Shown one piece after another: positions 5,523 to 11,617 of a DNA stretch of 21,020 bases (within the stretch, counting starts at the first letter, position 1; every line of letters begins with the position of its first letter). Location of the stretch: NCBI GenBank assembly GCA_937919305.1, contig CALFQW010000140.1, positions 1-21,020 of the forward strand. Reading direction: 5' to 3'. The position numbers and the translations under genes were made by a program. The notes beneath the pieces were generated by a model, which saw only the letters and a program-made list of their open reading frames with translations, did not search any database and was not told the origin of the DNA. Source of the DNA: an uncultured Candidatus Saccharibacteria bacterium. GTDB lineage: Bacteria; Patescibacteriota; Saccharimonadia; Saccharimonadales; Saccharimonadaceae.

Positions 5523-8285
5523 ATGGCACAGCTAGTGTCTGCGCTTTCTATGGCGCGGTATTTTACAGAAGAAGGTGTTCATCCGTATGAGCAGCTCAAC
5601 TGGGTTAAGAGAGAGTCAAAGATAGTCAATCCAGCATCCGGTGATGTGGTTTTTGAACAACAAGACGTTGAGTTCCCTGAATTTTGGTCTCAAAACGCAA
5701 TCAATATTGTTGCCCAGAAGTACTTCTATGGATCACCAGGCACGCCGCAGCGCGAACAAGGATTACGTGATCTCATAGATCGTGTTGTCGATACTATTAC
5801 GCGGCACGGATATGATAACGGTTATTTTATTGACGAAGCAGAAGCTGATACATTCAACGCTGAGCTAAAGTATATCCTTGCTACACAGAAGGCCGCATTC
5901 AACAGCCCAGTATGGTTCAACATAGGTACACCTGACCGATCACAGCAAGCGAGCGCCTGCTTTATCCTGAAAGTGGATGACACATTGCCGAGTATTTTGA
6001 ACTGGTACCGAGAAGAAGGCATGATATTTAAGGGTGGATCAGGGGCTGGTCTCAATGTATCTGCGATTCGTAGTAGTGTTGAGAAGTTGAGTGGTTCAGG
6101 CGGTGCAGCTAGTGGTCCTGTGAGCTTTATGCGTGGTGCAGATGCAAGCGCGGGAACTATCAGTAGTGGTGGTAAAACACGCCGTGCCGCAAAGATGGTT
6201 ATTCTCAACATTGATCATCCCGATATCGAAGAATTTATCTGGTGTAAGGCTCGTGAAGAGCGAAAAGCCTTCGTGTTAGCGGAGTCAGGCTTCGATATGG
6301 GTCTCAACGGGAAAGATATGGTATCGATACAATACCAAAATGCTAACAACTCTGTACGTGTCACTGACGACTTCATGAGGGCAGTTGAGCGTGACGAAGA
6401 CTGGGATCTCGTTGGCGTAAAGGACCGCAAAGCATATAAGACAATGAAAGCCAAGGAGCTCTTTCGGCAAGTAGCGGAAGCTGCTTGGGAGTCTGCCGAT
6501 CCTGGGATGCAGTTTGACACGACTATTAACGATTGGCATACCACACCAAAGGCCGGGCGTATCAACGGATCAAATCCTTGCTCCGAGTACATGCACCTCG
6601 ACAATAGTGCATGCAATCTAGCGAGCCTTAACTTGTTGAAGTTTTTGCGTCAGGATGGCACTTTCGATATAGAAGCATACAAACACACCGTGGAAACAGT
6701 TTTTGTTGCTCAAGAGATTCTCGTTGGTTATAGCGAATATCCAACCGAGAGTATCGATAAAAACGCTCGTGCGTATCGTGAGTTGGGGATGGGGTATGCG
6801 AATCTAGGCGCAACACTGATGGCAAAGGGACTACCTTATGACAGCGAGGAAGGACGTGCTTTTGCGGCAAGTGTAACCGCTATAATGACTGGCCATGCCT
6901 ATGCCACGAGTGGTCGTATCGCAAAACGAGTTGGAACGTTTGCCGGCTACAAAAAAGATGCAGAAGGTATGAATGCTGTGCTCAGAAAGCACCGAAAGGC
7001 CGTTGATGATATAGACGCTAGCTTGGTCTCAGAAGATTTACTCAGTGCCGCGGCAGAGGTGTGGGATGATGCCGTAGCTCTCGGTAAAAAATATGGTGTA
7101 CGTAACTCTCAGGCAACTGTTCTTGCTCCGACTGGGACCATTGGTTTCATGATGGACTGCGACACAACTGGTGTGGAGCCGGACTTTAGCCTCACTAAAT
7201 TTAAGACGCTCGTTGGTGGCGGAAGTATGGTCATCGTGAACCAGACTATTCCTCGTGCACTAAAGACACTAGGCTATTCTCGGGCTGATACTGAGGCTAT
7301 CGTTACCTATATCCACGAAAACGGTACCATAATTGGCGCGCCAGAGCTAAAGAAATCTGACTATGATGTCTTCGCCTGTGCTGTCGGCGATAACGCTATA
7401 CACTATATGGGGCACGTTACGATGATGGGCGCAGTACAGCCGTTTATATCGGGTGCTATCAGCAAAACAGTAAACATGCCGAGAGAAGTGTCAGTAGAAG
7501 ATGTCGAGCAACTACATATGGATAGCTGGAAGCTAGGTCTCAAGGCTGTTGCAATATATCGTGATGGGTCTAAAGTCGGTCAGCCGCTCAGTAGCAAGGA
7601 TCAAGATAACGATAAAGAGTCACCGACTAAACAGCCGGAGCAGAAGACTCTTCAGACAGGTCAAAGACGCGAGATGCCTAGAGTCCGTACGAGTAAAACG
7701 ATTGAGTTCAAAGTGAGTGACCTCAAGGGCTACGTAACAGTTGGCGAGTTTGAGGATGGTCAGCCTGGCGAGATATTTATCACAGTCGCCAAGATGGGCT
7801 CTACACTAGCTGGCTTGATGGATGCGTTTGGACGCTCTATCAGCTATGGACTGCAGTATGGTGTTCCGCTAAAGGCTTATGTGCGTGGTATGAGCAGTAC
7901 AAACTTTGCTCCGTTTGGTGCGACGGATGACCCTGAGATCAAAACTGCGACCAGCATCGTCGACTATATATTCCGACGACTTGCACTTGAGTACTTGAGT
8001 ATAGACGATCGTCTTGAGCTTGGTTTAGCTAGTCTCGAAGACCTCGAAGCTGAATTATCGGCTCAGCAGTCGAGTCTACTCGATGTTGAACCGAGTGTGC
8101 GAGACGAAACCGAAGGATCAACTTCGTCAACAACGATCAGTGAACCGGCTCAGTCTAGTGCGAATACTCAGGTTAGCATCGCGGATGACTCTGCGCCACT
8201 ATGCAGTAGCTGCGGTAACGTAACGCAACGAGCGGGTAGCTGCTATGTATGTACGAGTTGCGGATCTACAACCGGCTGCTCATAG
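5523..8285 (+). CDS. nrdJ: Adenosylcobalamin-dependent (class II) ribonucleoside-diphosphate reductase
   Basis: A 920-residue enzyme that reduces ribonucleotides to deoxyribonucleotides using a thiyl radical generated from adenosylcobalamin. Seen: paired redox cysteines C146 (SACFIL) and C364 (SACNLASLN), the NPCSE motif at 351-355 with the thiyl cysteine C353 and catalytic glutamate, and the barrel motif APTGTIGFMMDCDTTGVEPDF-like segment after residue 510. The C-terminal part carries the VTVGEFEDGQPGEIFI domain typical of NrdJ, a low-complexity S/T/E linker, and a terminal cysteine array (CSSCG, CYVCTSCG, final CS) that re-reduces the active site. The frame extends upstream to GTG 5451, but the strong RBS at 5512-5518 supports ATG 5523. 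No B12 synthesis genes or cobalamin riboswitch are seen, so the cofactor is probably scavenged. Confidence 0.96.
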   Translation: MAQLVSALSMARYFTEEGVHPYEQLNWVKRESKIVNPASGDVVFEQQDVEFPEFWSQNAINIVAQKYFYGSPGTPQREQGLRDLIDRVVDTITRHGYDNGYFIDEAEADTFNAELKYILATQKAAFNSPVWFNIGTPDRSQQASACFILKVDDTLPSILNWYREEGMIFKGGSGAGLNVSAIRSSVEKLSGSGGAASGPVSFMRGADASAGTISSGGKTRRAAKMVILNIDHPDIEEFIWCKAREERKAFVLAESGFDMGLNGKDMVSIQYQNANNSVRVTDDFMRAVERDEDWDLVGVKDRKAYKTMKAKELFRQVAEAAWESADPGMQFDTTINDWHTTPKAGRINGSNPCSEYMHLDNSACNLASLNLLKFLRQDGTFDIEAYKHTVETVFVAQEILVGYSEYPTESIDKNARAYRELGMGYANLGATLMAKGLPYDSEEGRAFAASVTAIMTGHAYATSGRIAKRVGTFAGYKKDAEGMNAVLRKHRKAVDDIDASLVSEDLLSAAAEVWDDAVALGKKYGVRNSQATVLAPTGTIGFMMDCDTTGVEPDFSLTKFKTLVGGGSMVIVNQTIPRALKTLGYSRADTEAIVTYIHENGTIIGAPELKKSDYDVFACAVGDNAIHYMGHVTMMGAVQPFISGAISKTVNMPREVSVEDVEQLHMDSWKLGLKAVAIYRDGSKVGQPLSSKDQDNDKESPTKQPEQKTLQTGQRREMPRVRTSKTIEFKVSDLKGYVTVGEFEDGQPGEIFITVAKMGSTLAGLMDAFGRSISYGLQYGVPLKAYVRGMSSTNFAPFGATDDPEIKTATSIVDYIFRRLALEYLSIDDRLELGLASLEDLEAELSAQQSSLLDVEPSVRDETEGSTSSTTISEPAQSSANTQVSIADDSAPLCSSCGNVTQRAGSCYVCTSCGSTTGCS

Positions 8286-8304
8286 TAGTTAATAGTTAGG
8301 CTGG

Positions 8305-8343
8305 AATGAAAATGCGGCGAAGATTCATTCGTCGCTTTTCATT
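8305..8343 (+). terminator. Strong intrinsic terminator after nrdJ
   Basis: AATGAAAA (8305-8312) pairs with TTTTCATT (8336-8343), and GCGGCGAA (8314-8321) with TTCGTCGC (8328-8335), with one bulged T and one wobble; the loop is GATTCA. The stem is 16 bp, its 3' arm starting with TTTT, 20 nt after the nrdJ stop. Confidence 0.8.
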
Positions 8344-8350
8344 ACGCAAA

Positions 8351-8359
8351 TGGTACAAT
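8351..8359 (+). promoter_or_regulatory. Extended -10 promoter before the redox/membrane operon
   Basis: TGG-TACAAT: the TG at 8351-8352 and hexamer at 8354-8359 form an extended -10 element. Only 6 nt separate it from ATG 8366 and no RBS fits between, so the mRNA is probably leaderless. The -35 position falls in the nrdJ terminator stem and has no good match, which is usual for extended -10 promoters. Confidence 0.6.
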
Positions 8360-8365
8360 ATTCTC

Positions 8366-8623
8366 ATGAGAACAGTAGTTGTATACAAAAGTGAGAGCGA
8401 CCATGCAAGGGCTGTCATCACTTTTATTGATGACTACAAGCGTCAAACCGGACATGAACTAGAGACTCTTGAGCCCGAGACCAAGGAGGGTGTAGGGTTG
8501 TGCACGACTTACGATATAGTTGAGTATCCTACTGTGATAGCGCTTGATGACGGAGGTGTCTTGCAGAATATGTGGCGCGGTTTGCCGCTGCCAACTATTT
8601 CAGAAGTGAGTTATTATGCGTAG
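8366..8623 (+). CDS. Thioredoxin-fold protein lacking the CxxC motif
   Basis: An 85-residue protein. The beta-alpha-beta start (MRTVVVYKSESDHARAVITF) and a cis-proline segment (YDIVEYPTVIALDD) fit a thioredoxin/glutaredoxin-like fold, but the usual CxxC site is replaced by SESD, and the only cysteine is C47 or so in GLCTTYDI, preceding the cis-Pro region. It is therefore unlikely to be an ordinary dithiol oxidoreductase and may be structural or act with one thiol. The frame extends upstream to 8306, but that part lies in the terminator; ATG 8366 is favoured by the extended -10 box 6 nt before it. Its stop overlaps the VKOR start by 8 bp, linking it to disulfide metabolism. Confidence 0.7.
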   Translation: MRTVVVYKSESDHARAVITFIDDYKRQTGHELETLEPETKEGVGLCTTYDIVEYPTVIALDDGGVLQNMWRGLPLPTISEVSYYA

Positions 8624-9245
8624 CATCAAGGCTTTTTTCACTCACAAAGATAAAAAGCTGCGAGACAATAGGTGGATTTTTACGAGTATGCTCGTTGGCG
8701 CTCTTCTCAGCCTCTTGGCGTCATTTGTCCTCTCTATCGAGACGCTACAACTTGCAAAAAATCCTGATGCAAATCTGGCATGTAGTGTCAACGTAGTGCT
8801 GAACTGTGCGACTGTCGCAAAACATCCAACATCTGAGACATTTGGCTTTCCAAATCCATTTATAGGATTGATGGCGGAACCCGTAGTTATCACGGTTGCA
8901 ATAGCTGGCTTAGCAGGGATAGCATTTCCTCGATTGTTTATGTTCGCCGCGCAAATAGGCTACAGTCTGGGCTTTGTATTTGCCTGGTATCTTTTTTACG
9001 TTAGCTTTTTTATCATCCAAGCACTATGCCCATGGTGCCTGCTAGTAACGTTAACAACGACACTCGTATGGTTCTCGATAACACGATATAACATCCGAGA
9101 GAAAAATCTCTATTTATCAAAATCATTACAAAAAAGGATGGAATTGTTCATTGAAAAAGACTACGACAAATTTGCGCTTGCTGTGATTGTTTTCGGGTCT
9201 GTAGCGGCAATTTTAGTAAAATATGGAGATGGGCTCTTTGGCTAA
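8616..9245 (+). CDS. Vitamin K epoxide reductase (VKOR) family membrane protein
   Basis: A 209-residue membrane protein with about five hydrophobic segments. The catalytic CPWC motif is at residues 138-141 in a membrane segment (IIQALCPWCLLV), and an extracytoplasmic cysteine pair, C56 (ANLACSV) and C64 (VLNCATV), lies in the first loop. These are the four conserved cysteines of bacterial VKOR, which reoxidises a periplasmic or extracytoplasmic thiol oxidase and passes electrons to quinone, the role of DsbB elsewhere. A charged C-terminal helix and a final membrane segment follow. It overlaps the preceding thioredoxin-fold gene by 8 bp. No fused thioredoxin domain is present, so a separate partner is needed; the anchored thioredoxin at 15203-15718 is one candidate. 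Confidence 0.92.
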   Translation: MRSIKAFFTHKDKKLRDNRWIFTSMLVGALLSLLASFVLSIETLQLAKNPDANLACSVNVVLNCATVAKHPTSETFGFPNPFIGLMAEPVVITVAIAGLAGIAFPRLFMFAAQIGYSLGFVFAWYLFYVSFFIIQALCPWCLLVTLTTTLVWFSITRYNIREKNLYLSKSLQKRMELFIEKDYDKFALAVIVFGSVAAILVKYGDGLFG

Positions 9246-10131
9246 GACTATGAAAATCCCAAATCACGCAGCGATCGCGATAGTTGCTACAGGCTTGTAT
9301 TTGTCACTCACATTATCAGTGATGTTTTTTGAGCAGCGTATATATAACGTGTTAGGGCCTATGCTGTATGTGGGCGTCGCCGTTTTGCTATTTATGACGG
9401 TCGTCTTTTTAGTATCGAGGCTCATAAAGAGAATGGACTTGATCGACGCAGGTTGGGGGAGTGCATTTATCGTCGCCGCACTAGCCGCTTTCGTCATAGG
9501 AGATAATGAGTTTACGGAGGGGCTTACGATACAGTTGCTGGTGTTGGCACTCGTGGGTGTATGGGGTACAAGACTTACGGTGATGATACTGCAACGAATA
9601 TCTTCTCATCCAGAGGACAAGCGTTACGTTGAGATACGCAATGAGTGGAAGGGGAGCGTAGCGATCAATTCATACTTTCGTATATTTGTGTTACAAGCGG
9701 CTCTAGCTACCCTCGTATCGATAGGCGTCATACACATTATGTTCTCACCTGAACAAGGACTCGGAGTGTGGTCAGCCGTGGGCGTCATAGTGTGGATTGT
9801 AGGATTTATATTCGAGAGCGTAGGTGATTGGCAGTTACGCCAGTTTGTAAGAAACCCAAAAAACAAGGGAAAGCTCATGTCAAAAGGGCTTTGGCGATAT
9901 ACCCGTCACCCGAATTATTTTGGTGAAGCAACGATGTGGTGGGGAGTATTCATCATTGCGCTTGATACGCCGTATGGCTGGGTTGCAATTGCGACGCCAT
10001 TAATAATCACGTATCTTTTGTTATTCATCAGCGGAGTGCCACTTGCTGAAAAAGCTCTATCAAAAAAACCTGGCTGGAAAGAGTACAAGAAAAAAACCAG
10101 CTTATTCATACCTACACCACCGAGTAAATAA
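9223..10131 (+). CDS. DUF1295 / steroid-reductase-like integral membrane protein
   Basis: A protein of up to 302 residues with about seven membrane segments. The C-terminal part holds the family signature GLWRYTRHPNYFGEATMWWG, shared by DUF1295 proteins and related to the C-terminal domains of steroid 5-alpha-reductases and isoprenylcysteine methyltransferases. A second conserved region is DLIDAGWG near residue 70, and WKEYKKKTSLFIP closes the protein. The substrate is unknown; a membrane lipid or isoprenoid is plausible. The start is uncertain: ATG 9223 overlaps the VKOR gene by 23 bp with no good RBS, while ATG 9250 begins 4 nt after the VKOR stop and could be translationally coupled. Confidence 0.85.
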   Translation: MEMGSLAKTMKIPNHAAIAIVATGLYLSLTLSVMFFEQRIYNVLGPMLYVGVAVLLFMTVVFLVSRLIKRMDLIDAGWGSAFIVAALAAFVIGDNEFTEGLTIQLLVLALVGVWGTRLTVMILQRISSHPEDKRYVEIRNEWKGSVAINSYFRIFVLQAALATLVSIGVIHIMFSPEQGLGVWSAVGVIVWIVGFIFESVGDWQLRQFVRNPKNKGKLMSKGLWRYTRHPNYFGEATMWWGVFIIALDTPYGWVAIATPLIITYLLLFISGVPLAEKALSKKPGWKEYKKKTSLFIPTPPSK

Positions 10132-10137
10132 TTCTGA

Positions 10138-10608
10138 ATGAACGATCAAGGGTTTGAGCGAATAGTTCTACGACACAGTGTCGGAGAGCATTTATTTGGT
10201 ATTGGCGCTGCGGCTTTGATGGTGATTGTTTGCGTTATTGCTATGACTAAGAGTTGGATCGTTGGTATAGGCATTCCGTTTTTCGGAGCAGTGATGATTT
10301 GGTTGATCTACGTGGCAATTACAGGTAAAGGCAGTGTCACACTCGATAGTAGTGGTGTGAAAATATCTTCTTACAATTATGGTGAAAAGGACCAGTTGAT
10401 ACCGTGGAGCGAGATAGATCATATACAGATCACTGAATTAAATGGCGGAAAATTAAAGATGATAACTTTTGATATAAAAGATGCCAAAAATAATAAAAAA
10501 GGGCCAATACCCGCTATCAGTACGAATTATGTTGGTTATTCACCGGAGACGCTTCTTATGTTACTCCAAAGGTACCACAAGCAATTCGGTTACAGTGAAC
10601 TGATTTAG
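10138..10608 (+). CDS. Membrane protein with a PH-like cytoplasmic domain
   Basis: A 156-residue protein. Two adjacent membrane segments (about residues 17-36 and 40-61) are followed by a beta-rich domain: GSVTLDSSGVKISS, then LIPWSEIDHIQI and a C-terminal helix (ETLLMLLQRYHKQFG). The string 'W-S-E-I' between strands and the final helix resemble bacterial PH-domain membrane proteins. No catalytic motif is visible. It starts 6 nt after the DUF1295 stop without an obvious RBS, so it is probably coupled to that gene and is the last cistron of the 8366-10608 run. Fold assignment is by pattern only. Confidence 0.7.
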   Translation: MNDQGFERIVLRHSVGEHLFGIGAAALMVIVCVIAMTKSWIVGIGIPFFGAVMIWLIYVAITGKGSVTLDSSGVKISSYNYGEKDQLIPWSEIDHIQITELNGGKLKMITFDIKDAKNNKKGPIPAISTNYVGYSPETLLMLLQRYHKQFGYSELI

Positions 10609-10653
10609 CACCTAAATGCAGACGTCCGAATGAAGAGCTGATCAAACAGACTC

Positions 10654-10682
10654 TTGAGTGATATTATCCATTGGACTATAGT
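10654..10682 (+). promoter_or_regulatory. Promoter of the T-box-controlled SDR-ileS operon
   Basis: TTGAGT (10654-10659), exactly 17 nt, TATAGT (10677-10682). Predicted start at about 10688-10690, which coincides with the 5' side of the first leader hairpin, so the leader RNA would be roughly 185 nt to the SDR ATG. Confidence 0.65.
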
Positions 10683-10687
10683 ATTGA

Positions 10688-10863
10688 GAGACGCTTGAGT
10701 AGCTATCAACTATGAGTCTTGGGAAGAACGGAGCAATCTCATTAGAACCCACGCGAATGCGGCGACACAGCAATCAATAAAGTGCTAAGAATCCCTTCTT
10801 AGAAACTGGATGGTACCGTCCGAGAAGTCTCCCGGATTCCAGTGGATAAGGAGATTTTTATTT
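10688..10863 (+). ncRNA. T-box riboswitch leader (tRNA-Ile sensing) with antiterminator and terminator
   Basis: The antiterminator is complete: CTGGA (10806-10810), the 7-nt bulge TGGTACC (10811-10817), inner stem GTCCG/CGGAT (10818-10822/10833-10837) and closing TCCAG (10838-10842). In this family the TGG pairs with the CCA end of uncharged tRNA and the next base, T here, pairs with discriminator A. A competing terminator pairs AAGTCTCC (10825-10832) with GGAGATTT (10850-10857) and runs into TTTTTATTT. Stem III is CTAAGAA/TTCTTAG (10785-10791/10796-10802). A short first hairpin, GAGAC/GTCTT (10688-10692/10716-10720) with inner GTAG/CTAT, presents CTATCAA in a 7-nt loop containing the Ile codon ATC (10705-10707). 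A second ATC at 10736-10738 in another small loop is the alternative specifier. The SDR RBS GGAG (10864-10867) follows. Confidence 0.9.
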
Positions 10864-10873
10864 GGAGATAACA

Positions 10874-11617
10874 ATGAGCCAGCCAATCTTGTTTATTACA
10901 GGTACTACAAATGGCATTGGTCATGCGCTAAAGAACTACTTCCTCGAAACAGGACACTTTGTTATAGGTGTCGACAAAGAGTTAGATAAGTATGAGCATA
11001 CAAATTTCGAATTCATCCACAAAGATCTCGCCGACAATGATGCTCTAAATGTAATCGTTGACCTAGTTGGTAGTAGAGAGCTGCTCGCTATTGTGAATAA
11101 TGCTGGTGAGTTCGCAGATAATCCGCTTGATAGCTTTGATCTTGAAAGATTTAACCGTTCACAGCTCGTTAATGCAACAATGCCGCTTGCGATCGTCGCA
11201 AAACTTCAAGCTAATTTGATAGACGGGAAGTCATCTGTCGTCAGTGTCACTAGTGGAGATGCTTACTTTGCAGGACACGGCGATATAGGTTACGCGGCTA
11301 GCAAGGCCTCGCTCGCAAATATCACAAAAAGTATGGCTGCAGCTCTAGGTGAGAGGAATATACGAGTTAACGCCGTCGCGCCTGGTTGGGTCGATACTGA
11401 TATGGGAGAAGATGCTGGCATTGATGATCTAGCCCACGCCAAAACACCACTCGGGCGCAATGCAACCCCTCAAGAAATAGTAGATCTGATCGAGTACCTC
11501 ATCGGCCCTAAATCAACGTTTGTTAGCGGCAGCATCATTAATATCGACGGTGGTTATACTGCTATCGATACAGTCGTACAGGAGGAATTCAAGCGACAGA
11601 GAGGAGATGTTTCATGA
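10874..11617 (+). CDS. Short-chain dehydrogenase/reductase (FabG-like)
   Basis: A 247-residue classical SDR. Seen: the nucleotide-binding motif TGTTNGIG near the N-terminus, NNAG around residue 74, catalytic serine in SVTSGDAY, YxxxK in YAASKAS, and the PGWVDTDM and GSIINIDGGY motifs near the C-terminus. The D near the end of the second strand (GVDKE) suggests NAD(H) preference, which is only a tendency. The substrate is unknown; FabG is the nearest general model. A TTG at 10862 also lies in frame, but ATG 10874 has GGAG 6 nt upstream. The stop overlaps the ileS start as ATGA, so both genes share the T-box leader; this pairing is unusual for an SDR. Confidence 0.9.
   Translation: MSQPILFITGTTNGIGHALKNYFLETGHFVIGVDKELDKYEHTNFEFIHKDLADNDALNVIVDLVGSRELLAIVNNAGEFADNPLDSFDLERFNRSQLVNATMPLAIVAKLQANLIDGKSSVVSVTSGDAYFAGHGDIGYAASKASLANITKSMAAALGERNIRVNAVAPGWVDTDMGEDAGIDDLAHAKTPLGRNATPQEIVDLIEYLIGPKSTFVSGSIINIDGGYTAIDTVVQEEFKRQRGDVS

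Noticed and set aside
10609..10653. tRNA or other RNA gene just after the PH-like gene
   Set aside because: No cloverleaf, no conserved T-arm sequence; the stretch appears to be plain spacer before the T-box promoter.
10648..10719. Larger classical stem I using AGACTC (10648-10653) with GAGTCT (10714-10719)
   Set aside because: The 5' arm lies upstream of the well-spaced promoter (10654-10682), so it would not be in the transcript if that promoter is used.
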